Shown one piece after another: positions 42,363 to 49,828 of a stretch of 64,000 nt of DNA. The stretch is taken from assembly GCF_001425305.1 (NCBI RefSeq), contig NZ_LMEE01000001.1:1895500-1959499 (forward strand). Reading direction: 5' to 3'. The notes below the pieces were generated by a model, which did not search any database, was not told the DNA's origin, and saw only the letters and a program-made list of their open reading frames with translations. The position numbers and the translations under genes were made by a program. Numbering within the stretch: position 1 is the first letter of the stretch; each line of letters opens with the position of its first letter. Source of the DNA: Phenylobacterium sp. Root1290 (lineage in GTDB: Bacteria > Pseudomonadota > Alphaproteobacteria > Caulobacterales > Caulobacteraceae).

Positions 42363-42821
42363 ATGAATGCAGTCATCGCGTCCGGCGCCGGCTTTCTGGC
42401 GGCGGTGCTCTGGGTCGATCTGATGTTCGACGTGCAGGTCCAGCGGCGCGGCCCGGACCGAGCATCCGACGAGGTGCTGGTCTCGCTGGCGGCCTACTAT
42501 CGACGGGTGATGACCGGGGCCTGGCCGATGAACTGGGTGACCCCCTCGGTGGCGGCCCTGACCCTGGCGGCGATCCTGATCCAGATCGTGCAGGGGTGGC
42601 ATCCGCTGTGGGTCGGGCTTGGTTCGCTGGCCCTGGCGCTTGTGGTGATCGGGCTGGCTCTGGGCCGGACATGGCGCAATGCGGTGAGGCTGGGGCAGGC
42701 GGTGGACCTGCCGGAGGTGCAGACCAGGCTGGCGGTCGATATCTACCGCGATCACATGATCTGCCTGGCCGCGATGCTGCTGCTGGTCGGGCTGCAAGTC
42801 GCGACGAGCTACCAGTTCTAG
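42363..42821 (+). CDS. Small multi-helix membrane protein
   Basis: The 152-residue protein has hydrophobic segments at about 5-20, 58-78, 82-100 and 130-147, with a conserved-looking loop YYRRVMTGAWPMNW after the first. I recognise no family. It lies 78 bp after the molybdoenzyme, in the same direction, and may belong to the operon. The ATG at 42363 is given; an in-frame GTG two codons upstream is possible. Confidence 0.7.
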   Translation: MNAVIASGAGFLAAVLWVDLMFDVQVQRRGPDRASDEVLVSLAAYYRRVMTGAWPMNWVTPSVAALTLAAILIQIVQGWHPLWVGLGSLALALVVIGLALGRTWRNAVRLGQAVDLPEVQTRLAVDIYRDHMICLAAMLLLVGLQVATSYQF

Positions 42822-42934
42822 GGGATAGCCCAGGGTGATCGCCCGAAGAGCTCGGTCGGGGCGGCGCAGAATTGAACCTGTGCGGTGACGAGAGCCGTTA
42901 GACTGAGGCGCAGTCCGCAGCCCTGGAGATCGTC

Positions 42935-43762
42935 ATGCACCCCGCCATCGCTACTGGAAACGTCGCAGTCGTCACTGGCGCGGCCAACGGCATCGGTGCG
43001 GCCGCGGCCAGGCGCTTCGTGCGTGAGGGGCTGCGAGTCTGCCTCGCCGACGCCGACGCGGAAGGTTTGGCGCGGGTGCAGGCCGAACTTGGAGACCAGG
43101 CGGTTGCGGTGAACGTTGACGTGTCCGACCAGGCGGCCATGGAGGCGTTGGCCCGCACCGTCGCGGATCGGCTGGGCCCGGTGTCGGTATTGATGAACAA
43201 CGCCGGGGTCGGCGGCGGCGGCGACGCGCTGTCCAATCCCGAGGGCTGGTCGCGGGTGTTGGGGATCAACCTGATGGGGGTGTTGCACGGGGTGCAGGCT
43301 TTCGCGCCGGCCATGGCGCAGAGCGGCGCGCCCGGGCTGGTGATCAATACCGGATCCAAGCAGGGCGTGACCATGCCGCCGGGAGACACCGCCTACAATG
43401 TCTCCAAGGCCGGGGTGAAGGCGCTGACCGAAGGGCTGGCGCACACGCTGCGCAACACGCCCGGCTGCCAGGTGAGCGCGCATCTGCTGGTGCCGGGGTT
43501 CACCTATACGGGGATGATCGCCCGCCGTATTCCCGAGCGGCCTGCCGCGGCCTGGACCTCCGAGCAGGTGGTCGACCGGATGTTCGAGGGGATCGCGCGC
43601 GGCGAATTCTATCTGTGGTGCGAGGACAACGAGACGCCGCGGGCCGTGGACGAGAAGCGCGTGCTGTGGACGGCAGGCGACATCGTCGAGAACCGCCCGG
43701 CGCTGTCGCGCTGGCACCCAGACTGGAAGGAGCGGTTCGACCGCTACATGGCGGGCGAATAG
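42935..43762 (+). CDS. Short-chain dehydrogenase/reductase
   Basis: The 275-residue classical SDR has the cofactor motif TGAANGIGAAAAR (about 14-26), NNAGVGGGG in the core, Ser-Tyr-Lys catalysis with Ser in NTGSKQGVT and YNVSK, and a PGFTYTGMI stretch behind it. It is an NAD(P)-dependent oxidoreductase of unknown substrate. An Asp residue after beta-2 (LADADAEGL) suggests a preference for NAD(H), an inference from the general family rule. A terminator follows immediately. Confidence 0.93.
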   Translation: MHPAIATGNVAVVTGAANGIGAAAARRFVREGLRVCLADADAEGLARVQAELGDQAVAVNVDVSDQAAMEALARTVADRLGPVSVLMNNAGVGGGGDALSNPEGWSRVLGINLMGVLHGVQAFAPAMAQSGAPGLVINTGSKQGVTMPPGDTAYNVSKAGVKALTEGLAHTLRNTPGCQVSAHLLVPGFTYTGMIARRIPERPAAAWTSEQVVDRMFEGIARGEFYLWCEDNETPRAVDEKRVLWTAGDIVENRPALSRWHPDWKERFDRYMAGE

Positions 43763-43770
43763 TCCAAAGA

Positions 43771-43800
43771 AAAACGGCGTCCCGCGAAGGACGCCGTTTT
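43771..43800. terminator. Bidirectional Rho-independent terminator
   Basis: AAAACGGCGTCC and GGACGCCGTTTT form a perfect 12-bp stem with a CGCGAA loop; A- and T-runs on both sides let it end the SDR gene on the plus strand and the DHS-like gene on the minus strand. Confidence 0.9.
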
Positions 43801-43808
43801 GTTGTGTC

Positions 43809-44870
43809 TTAGGCCTTCTTTTCGAAGAGCTTGTTCCAGCGCGGCTTGGTGCGGGCCTTCCACGACCCGCGGTGCCAGGCGTCCGAGGCGATCAGCGGGA
43901 CCACGGTGGTGGCTTCGGCGAAGACCATCTGTTCCCAGGTCACGTCGACCTTGCCCCAGGAGCAGGCTTCCTTGAGCGTCGAGGACGAGCAGGCGCCGTC
44001 GCGGACGTCGGCGACGGTGATCTGCACCGCGTACTTATGCATCTCGGCTTCGTGGCCGAGGATCTCGGCGCAGACCACGGTGTCCTGGGCGAAGTTCTTC
44101 GGAACGCCGCCGCCGACCATGAACAGGCCGGTGGTGCCGGCCGCCAGCTTGATGTCGGTCAGTTCGCGGAAGTCGGCGACCGCATCGATGGTCAGGTAGG
44201 GCTTGCCCTCCTTCATCCGCTCGACCTGGTGCTTGACCAGGCCGAAGCCCGCCGAGCTATCGACGAAGGCCGGGCAGAAGATCGGCACGCCTTCGCGATA
44301 GGCGACCTCGATCAGCGAGTCGGGCTTCTTGGCGTTGCCGGCGGCCAGCCACTTGCCCATCTCCCAGATGAACTCGCGCGACGAATAGGGGCGCGGCTCC
44401 AGCAGATTGCAGATCTCGTAGATCGTGCCGTCGCAGTTCTGGAGTTCTTCCTCGTCGATATAGGTGTCGTAGATGCGGTCGATGTAGAGGTCGCGCAGGT
44501 CGCGGTCGTCGACGTTCGACTGGGCCTGATAGTGCTTGAAGCCGAGGGCTTCGAAGAAGTCCATGTCGACGATCGAGGCGCCGGTCGCGACGATCGTGTC
44601 GATCATCCCGTACTTCACCATGTCGCGGTAGATGTGCATGCAGCCGCCGGCGCTGGTCGAGCCCGCGAGGGTCAGCCAGGTCGAGCAGTCCTTGTCTTCC
44701 AGCGACATCGACCAGATGTCGGCGGCGCGCGCGGTGTCGCGGCTGGTGAAGCTCATCTTGCGCATGGCGTCGATGACCGGACGGGCGTCGTACTGGTCGA
44801 TCGCCACGTGCTCGACGGTGTTGGCCAGCAACTCGGCCTTGCGGTTCGACTTCTGAACGTCAGCGTTCAT
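43809..44870 (-). CDS. speY: Deoxyhypusine-synthase-like protein (homospermidine biosynthesis)
   Basis: The 353-residue protein belongs to the deoxyhypusine synthase family: the NAD-binding region TLAGSTSAGG, IVATGASIVDMDF, and the C-terminal part with ACSWGKVDVTWEQ, where Lys307 corresponds to the Lys that takes the aminobutyl group from spermidine. Bacteria lack eIF5A; bacterial members next to an ornithine decarboxylase are thought to make homospermidine or an analogue, hence the tentative symbol. The neighbour upstream is the type III decarboxylase that would supply putrescine. Both lie on the minus strand, 96 bp apart, and are probably one operon. Confidence 0.88.
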   Translation of the reverse strand: MNADVQKSNRKAELLANTVEHVAIDQYDARPVIDAMRKMSFTSRDTARAADIWSMSLEDKDCSTWLTLAGSTSAGGCMHIYRDMVKYGMIDTIVATGASIVDMDFFEALGFKHYQAQSNVDDRDLRDLYIDRIYDTYIDEEELQNCDGTIYEICNLLEPRPYSSREFIWEMGKWLAAGNAKKPDSLIEVAYREGVPIFCPAFVDSSAGFGLVKHQVERMKEGKPYLTIDAVADFRELTDIKLAAGTTGLFMVGGGVPKNFAQDTVVCAEILGHEAEMHKYAVQITVADVRDGACSSSTLKEACSWGKVDVTWEQMVFAEATTVVPLIASDAWHRGSWKARTKPRWNKLFEKKA

Positions 44871-44966
44871 TCTCTGAAACCTCTAGAGTTTGAGCGCCCG
44901 TCCAAATGGAAGAGGCGCGACCGGGACGGAGCGACCGGCCGCGCCTATAACTACCGAGCAGCCGGC

Positions 44967-46220
44967 TTATTTCCGCCGACGCTTCTTCCCGCGCGCACGC
45001 GACAGCTTCACGACATTCTGGTTCTCCTGGCGGGGAACCGGAATGGACCGACGGGCCAGGCCGTACATCGAGGCCATGGGGGCGTCGGAGGCCTCGACGG
45101 TTTCGGCGTCGCCGTAGCCGTTGAAGCGGGTGTTCATCGCCACGCCGTAGGCGCCGAGCATGCCGATCTCGACATAGTCGCCCTCGCGCACATCCTCCGG
45201 CAGCCAGAACGGGCCGGGCATGTGGTCGAGCGAGTCGCAGGTCGGGCCCCAGAAACGGTAGGGCTTGAGCGGGCCTTTGACTTCCTCGGCCTCGCCGTTC
45301 TCGCTGCGGAGCAGCTTGACCGGAAAGGGCCATTTGGTGTGCGCGGCGTCGAACAGCGAGCCGTACGACCCGTCGTTCAGATAGAGCGCGTCGCCCTTCT
45401 TGAGCTCGACCTTGGTGAGGATCGACGAGCCTTCGGCGACCAGAGCCCGGCCGGGTTCGCACCACAGCTCGGTCGTCTCGTGCACCATCATCTCGGCGAA
45501 GCCGCGGTCGATGGAGTCCATGTAGTCGGCCAGATCCGGCGGAACCATGCCGGGATAGACCGACGGGAAGCCGCCGCCCACGTCCACCACGTCGGCGAAC
45601 ACGCCGGCGCGGACCAGGGCGCGCGAGGCCTGGGTCATGGCTGCCTGGTACGCCGTAGGCCGCATGCACTGGCTGCCGACATGGAACGAGACGCCCATCA
45701 GGTCCTGGGTCGCGCGGCGGGTCGCGAGCAGCAGGCCGGGAGCTTGATGCGCATCGACGCCGAACTTGCCGGCCAGCGAATAGGCCGCGCCTTCGGCGGT
45801 GACGCCGAGGCGGACGATCAGGTTGAGGTCCTTCGCGCCCTGGGTCGCGGCGAGGATCTTCTCGAGTTCCTCGTGCGTATCCAGCGAGAAGGTCTTCACG
45901 CCGTGGTCGAAGTAGGCGGCCGCAATCGCGGCGCGGCTCTTCACCGGGTGCATGAACGCCATGCGGGAACCCGGCGCGTGCTCGGCGACAAGCTCGATCT
46001 CGGGGACCGAGGCCACATCGAAGGACGTCACACCGTTTTCGACGAGGGCCTTGATGACCCACGGCGAAGGATTAGCCTTTACGGCGTAGAAGACGTCGCC
46101 TTTGAAATTTTCCTGGAACCAGCGCGCCGCTACCGCCACCGCGTCCGGTCGCGCAATGGCGACAGGGCGTTCCGGTGGCCGCTCACGGACCAGGTCCAGG
46201 GGCGTATGGTACGTGCGCAA
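44967..46220 (-). CDS. Type III PLP-dependent ornithine/lysine decarboxylase
   Basis: About 417 residues of the alanine-racemase-fold decarboxylase family. The PLP lysine is Lys48 in FYAVKANPSPW; HVGSQC, VVDVGGGFP and EPGRALVAEG line the cofactor; the catalytic Cys is in FWGPTCDSLDHM near the C terminus. It makes putrescine (or cadaverine) for the DHS-like gene downstream. The tail is Lys/Arg-rich (RARGKKRRRK). The start is uncertain: a TTG at 46220 gives the N terminus MRTYHTPL expected for the family, with a GGGGG tract upstream; earlier ATGs at 46361 and 46448 overlap the divergent acetyltransferase region and are unlikely. Confidence 0.9.
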   Translation of the reverse strand: MRTYHTPLDLVRERPPERPVAIARPDAVAVAARWFQENFKGDVFYAVKANPSPWVIKALVENGVTSFDVASVPEIELVAEHAPGSRMAFMHPVKSRAAIAAAYFDHGVKTFSLDTHEELEKILAATQGAKDLNLIVRLGVTAEGAAYSLAGKFGVDAHQAPGLLLATRRATQDLMGVSFHVGSQCMRPTAYQAAMTQASRALVRAGVFADVVDVGGGFPSVYPGMVPPDLADYMDSIDRGFAEMMVHETTELWCEPGRALVAEGSSILTKVELKKGDALYLNDGSYGSLFDAAHTKWPFPVKLLRSENGEAEEVKGPLKPYRFWGPTCDSLDHMPGPFWLPEDVREGDYVEIGMLGAYGVAMNTRFNGYGDAETVEASDAPMASMYGLARRSIPVPRQENQNVVKLSRARGKKRRRK

Positions 46221-46316
46221 TTCACGTAGCCCCCATCTGCAGTTGAACCCAGCCGGCGTTAGCAGCGCTTTTTCAGGACATCGGGTCCGCCGGAGCCGTG
46301 CGAAATAGGGTCGATG

Positions 46317-46335
46317 ACCCCTGATGTAAAGGGGT
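46317..46335. promoter_or_regulatory. Hairpin in the decarboxylase leader
   Basis: ACCCCT and AGGGGT form a 6-bp stem with a 7-base loop, about 100 bp upstream of the TTG start of the decarboxylase. Polyamine genes of alphaproteobacteria often have structured leaders (the speF motif); I cannot tell whether this is one. The surrounding 46221-46404 gap contains no gene. Confidence 0.35.
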
Positions 46336-46404
46336 TTGTTTCTTCGCCCAAAAATTGTCATCAAACCCAGGCCCGGCCAGGGCTTGCGAGGGGGAGGCCG
46401 CGAC

Positions 46405-46989
46405 GTGGTTTCCAGGGATTTTCCAGAGGCGCCGATCGCTTTGCGCACAGCGGTTTCCGAGGATGCGGCGGCGATCGCCAGACTCCACGACGAGGTGTGG
46501 CGCGCGACCTATCGCGACCTGGCGACCCAGGCGGCCTGGAAGGGCCTGACCGAGCCGGTCCGCCGGGCGCGTTGGGAGGAAGTGCTGGGCGAGCCGCACG
46601 CCCAGCGCGTGACCCTGGTCGCCGAACGGAACGGGAGCATCGTCGCGTTCGGCACGGCCTGCGCGCCCACGGAAGCCGTGTTCGAGGGGCGCGGCGAGAT
46701 ACGCTGGTTGCATGTGGACGCCTCGGTCCAAGGCGCCGGGATCGGTCGGCGGCTGATGTCGGCGCTCGCGGGGCGGCTCGCAGACTGGGGCTATGGCGGC
46801 TGCGCGCTGGCGGTGGTGGCAGGCAATATGCCGGCCATCGGCTTCTACGAGCGCCTGGGCGGGCGGCGCGCCGGCGGGTTCACCGACCCGGGTCCCCTAT
46901 GGCGCTCTGAAAACGTCGTCTTCGTGTGGGATGTGCTGACGGACTTGATCGCCGCCGCTCAGGCGCCGGCGAAGAACCGCTCCTTGTAG
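46405..46989 (+). CDS. GNAT-family N-acetyltransferase
   Basis: The 194-residue protein has the GNAT motif A (WLHVDASVQGAGIGRRLMSALA, containing Q-x-x-G-x-G) and motif B (NMPAIGFYERLGGRRAGG). The N terminus LRTAVSEDAAAIARLHDEVWRATY resembles bacterial amino-group acetyltransferases. The start is a GTG at 46405 with GGGGAGG upstream; an ATG at 46336 lies in the decarboxylase leader and is unlikely. It is divergent from the polyamine operon, so polyamine acetylation is a possibility but not shown. Its 3' end overlaps the convergent GlxA-type gene by 31 bp. Confidence 0.88.
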   Translation: MVSRDFPEAPIALRTAVSEDAAAIARLHDEVWRATYRDLATQAAWKGLTEPVRRARWEEVLGEPHAQRVTLVAERNGSIVAFGTACAPTEAVFEGRGEIRWLHVDASVQGAGIGRRLMSALAGRLADWGYGGCALAVVAGNMPAIGFYERLGGRRAGGFTDPGPLWRSENVVFVWDVLTDLIAAAQAPAKNRSL

Positions 46990-47918
46990 GCCGCGGGGCT
47001 GAGGCCGAGGCGGCTACGAAAGTGGTGGCGCAGGGTGGCGGCGGCCCCGAAGCCACTCTCGACCGCCACCTGCTCGATTGAAAGGCTGCTGGCCTCGAGC
47101 AACTCGCGGGCGCGGTCGAGGCGAGCCGTCACCAGCCACTCGCCGGGCGCCGCGCCGGTCGCTTCGCGGAAACGGCGGACGAAGGTGCGCTCGCTCATCG
47201 CGGCGCGGGCGGCCATCTGCGCGACGGTCGGGGGCGTCTTCACCTCCTGGCGCAACTCGTCGAGGAGGTGGGTCAGGCGCGAGCCAGGGGCGTCCCGCAC
47301 GGGCCGCTCGATGAACTGGGCCTGGCCGCCGTCCCGATGGGGCGCGACGACCAGGCGACGGGCGACGTGGTTGGCGATCTTTGGACCGAAGTCGCGGCGG
47401 ACCAGATGCAGGCAGAGATCGAGCCCCGCGGCGCTGCCGGCGGAGGTCAGGATCTGGCCCGTGTCGACATAGAGCACGTTCGGATCGACGGTCAGGGCCG
47501 GATAGCGCTGCTGGAGCTTCTCAGCATAGCGCCAGTGGGTGGTGACCCGTAGACCGTCCAGCAGACCGGCTGCGGCCAGTACGAACACCCCTGAGCAGAT
47601 GGTGACCAGCCGCGCCCCGCTCGCATGGGCCGCGCGCAGGGCGGCCAGCAGGTCGTCGCTGGGCTGAACATCGGCGCCCTTCCAGCCGGGAATGACGATC
47701 GTGCCGGCGCCAGCCAGCGCCTCCAGGCCAGCCTCGGCGTGCACCCTCAGGCCGCCCATGGCGCGCAGCGGGCCAGGTTCGGCCGCGCAGACTTCGAAGC
47801 TGTACCAATCGGGGCCGAGCTCGGGACGGGGCAGGCCAAACACCTCGGCCGCGCAGCCGAACTCGAAGCTGCAGAGGTTGTCGTAGGCGAGCGCGACGAT
47901 ACGGCGATTGGGCTGCAT
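46959..47918 (-). CDS. GlxA/FtrA-type AraC-family transcriptional regulator
   Basis: The 319-residue protein combines an N-terminal DJ-1/PfpI-like domain (about 1-180; ICSGVFVLAAAGLLDG is the family nucleophile-elbow region, here with Cys) with a C-terminal AraC DNA-binding domain (about 220-315) bearing two helix-turn-helix units (MAARAAMSERTFVRRFREATG and IEQVAVESGFGAAATLRHHF). FtrA-type members regulate a neighbouring rhodanese, and a rhodanese gene lies divergently 117 bp away. Direct repeats in the gap may be its operator. Confidence 0.92.
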   Translation of the reverse strand: MQPNRRIVALAYDNLCSFEFGCAAEVFGLPRPELGPDWYSFEVCAAEPGPLRAMGGLRVHAEAGLEALAGAGTIVIPGWKGADVQPSDDLLAALRAAHASGARLVTICSGVFVLAAAGLLDGLRVTTHWRYAEKLQQRYPALTVDPNVLYVDTGQILTSAGSAAGLDLCLHLVRRDFGPKIANHVARRLVVAPHRDGGQAQFIERPVRDAPGSRLTHLLDELRQEVKTPPTVAQMAARAAMSERTFVRRFREATGAAPGEWLVTARLDRARELLEASSLSIEQVAVESGFGAAATLRHHFRSRLGLSPAAYKERFFAGA

Positions 47919-47954
47919 GCGGCGAACCTACAGGCATCGCGTTTGGCAGGATAT

Positions 47955-47986
47955 TGCCGATTGTTGGCATTCCTGCCGATTGTCGG
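47955..47986. promoter_or_regulatory. Direct repeats between the GlxA-type regulator and rhodanese
   Basis: TGCCGATTGT occurs at 47955-47964 and again at 47974-47983, 19 bp apart, each followed by a GG within 3 bases. The layout of two direct half-sites spaced about two helical turns suits an AraC-family protein. It lies midway in the divergent promoter region. Confidence 0.55.
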
Positions 47987-48034
47987 ACGCCGGGTGTACG
48001 GCGAGGTTGCGGTCGCCAAACAAGGGAGCCGCCA

Positions 48035-48436
48035 ATGACCAACCCCGTCACCCAGTCGCCAGCCGCCACTTCCGCCGAGGCCCTGGCTCACTTCGAACGA
48101 GAGTTCGCCTTCGAGACCGATTGCTGGGACGTCCACGCCGCGATGACGTCCGGAAATCCTGGTTTCGTCCTGGTCGACGTGCGCGGTCCCGACCTGTTCG
48201 CCAGAGGACACGTACCGGGCGCGCTCAACATCCCTCACGGCAAGATGATCGCCTCGCGGATGGAGGCGTGGCCGGCCGAGACCCTGTTCGTCGTCTATTG
48301 CGCAGGCCCGCACTGCAACGGCGCAGCGCGCGGGGCGGTGCGGCTGGCGCGGCTCGGCCGCCCGGTGAAGCGAATGGACGGAGGCGTCACCGGATGGATC
48401 GATGAAGGCTTCGACCTGGCGGTTCCCGCAGCATGA
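48035..48436 (+). CDS. Rhodanese-domain protein
   Basis: The 133-residue protein is one rhodanese domain: VLVDVRGPDLFARGHVPGALNIPHG is the family's first half, and the active-site loop is YCAGPHCNGAARGA, where Cys89 or Cys94 would carry the persulfide. It should be a cytosolic sulfur-transfer enzyme. The ATG at 48035 follows AAGGGAG; the frame upstream is open but lies in the operator region. The next gene overlaps it by 4 nt. Probably it is induced by the divergent GlxA-type regulator. Confidence 0.92.
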   Translation: MTNPVTQSPAATSAEALAHFEREFAFETDCWDVHAAMTSGNPGFVLVDVRGPDLFARGHVPGALNIPHGKMIASRMEAWPAETLFVVYCAGPHCNGAARGAVRLARLGRPVKRMDGGVTGWIDEGFDLAVPAA

Positions 48437-48879
48437 TCCGCCGGGCTCGCCGGTCGGATCTGGCGGCTGTCGTCGCCCTGGTCGCCGAGCACGCGGCGTT
48501 CGAGCGTGCGGCCGCGGCAACGGAAGGCCTGGAGGAGCGCCTCGCCGCGGCGGCGTTCCAGGCCGGGCGACTTTTCATCTGGGTGGCCGAGCGGGACGGG
48601 GTCCTGGTCGGCTACGCCAGCGCCAGCCGTGAGTTCGCCACGTGGTCCGGGGCCGAGCACCTGCATCTGGACTGCCTCTTCCTGGGTGAAGGCGCTCGCG
48701 GCCTTGGGCTCGGCGCGGCCTTCATGCAGGCGGTGACCGCCCAGGCGCGCCAGGAGGGGCTGGACCGCGTCGAGTGGCAGACCCCAGCTTGGAACGAGGC
48801 GGCCATCGCCTTTTACCGCCGTGGCGGAGCCCGCGATCTGGCCAAGGCTCGTTTCAGCCTCGAGGTCGCTTCCGATTGA
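48433..48879 (+). CDS. GNAT-family N-acetyltransferase
   Basis: The 148-residue protein has the acetyl-CoA motif CLFLGEGARGLGLGAAFMQAV (R-x-x-G-x-G) and motif B (TPAWNEAAIAFYRRGGARD). It is translationally coupled to the rhodanese gene (4-nt overlap), so the pair is one operon presumably under the GlxA-type regulator; the combined function is unknown, but a small-molecule stress response is likely from this type of operon (inference). Confidence 0.9.
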   Translation: MIRRARRSDLAAVVALVAEHAAFERAAAATEGLEERLAAAAFQAGRLFIWVAERDGVLVGYASASREFATWSGAEHLHLDCLFLGEGARGLGLGAAFMQAVTAQARQEGLDRVEWQTPAWNEAAIAFYRRGGARDLAKARFSLEVASD

Positions 48880-48950
48880 CTTCCCTAGCGCAATTGCGGG
48901 CTTCCCTCCCGCGGGTGCAGTATCCGACGCTGGACCGAAAGCGTGGCCCC

Positions 48951-48968
48951 GTGTCATGAAGCCGTCGC
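48951..48968 (+). promoter_or_regulatory. Candidate Pho box upstream of phnC
   Basis: GTGTCAT and CCGTCGC are separated by 4 bp, so their GTC cores are 11 bp apart as in the PhoB box (two CTGTCAT-like heptamers with a 4-bp spacer). Ten of fourteen heptamer positions match. It lies 66 bp before the phnC start. Confidence 0.45.
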
Positions 48969-49033
48969 AGAGGTCGGCGATCACAGCCAGTCCGTACCAA
49001 TGCGCGCGCTGATCCGGGGAAGCCTCGCCATCT

Positions 49034-49828
49034 ATGTCTGAAGCCGCCGTACTGTCCGTGCGGAACGCCTCCAAGAGCTTTGGCTCGCGGCGCGCGCTCG
49101 ATTCCGTTTCCCTCAATGTCAGCAAGGGCGAGATGATCGCCCTGATCGGGCCGTCCGGATCGGGCAAGTCGACGCTGCTGCGTTCGATCAGCGGTCTGCA
49201 GACCATCGATGGCGGCGAGGGCCGCATCGAGGCGTTCGGCGGCGTCGTGCAGTCGGACGGCAAGATCAGCGGCAAGGTGCGCGAGGCGCGCATCCGCATC
49301 GGCTTCATCTTCCAGCAGTTCAACCTGGTCGGCCGGCTGACCCTGTTCTCGAATGTGGCGCTGGGCTCGCTGGGGCGCATCCCGTTCCTGCGTGGGGTGC
49401 TCGGCTTCTGGCCGGACGAGACCAAGCACGCGGTGATGGCGGCCCTGGCGCGGGTGGGCGTGGCCGAGTACGCCGGCCAACGCGCCAACACCCTCTCCGG
49501 CGGCCAGCAGCAGCGCGGCGCGATCGCCCGCGCGCTGGTCCAGAAGGCGAAGATCATCCTGGCCGACGAGCCTGTCGCCTCGCTCGACCCGGTGTCGGCG
49601 CGGCGGGTCATGGACATCCTGCGCGATCTCAACCGGCAGGACGGCCTTACGGTGGTCGTCACCCTGCACCAGGTGGACTACGCTCTGCGCTACTGCGACC
49701 GCGTGGTTGCGCTGAAGGCGGGCAAGGTCGTCTATGACGGCCCGGCATCGGGACTGGAACGCAAACAGCTCATCGACATCTACGGCCCGGAATTCGAAGA
49801 CGTCTTCTGGGAAGGAGCCCCGCAATGA
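49034..49828 (+). CDS. phnC: PhnC-type ABC transporter ATP-binding protein
   Basis: The 264-residue ATPase has Walker A GPSGSGKST (about 38-46), Q-loop FIFQQFNLVGR, the ABC signature LSGGQQQR, Walker B ILADEPVASLD and a switch His in VVTLHQVD. The whole matches the PhnC family (the QFNLV after the Q-loop is typical). It energises uptake of phosphonate, phosphite or phosphate through PhnE. It is the first gene of phnCDE with a 4-nt overlap to phnD. No C-P lyase genes (phnG-M) lie in the window, so phosphonate breakdown is not implied here. Confidence 0.94.
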   Translation: MSEAAVLSVRNASKSFGSRRALDSVSLNVSKGEMIALIGPSGSGKSTLLRSISGLQTIDGGEGRIEAFGGVVQSDGKISGKVREARIRIGFIFQQFNLVGRLTLFSNVALGSLGRIPFLRGVLGFWPDETKHAVMAALARVGVAEYAGQRANTLSGGQQQRGAIARALVQKAKIILADEPVASLDPVSARRVMDILRDLNRQDGLTVVVTLHQVDYALRYCDRVVALKAGKVVYDGPASGLERKQLIDIYGPEFEDVFWEGAPQ

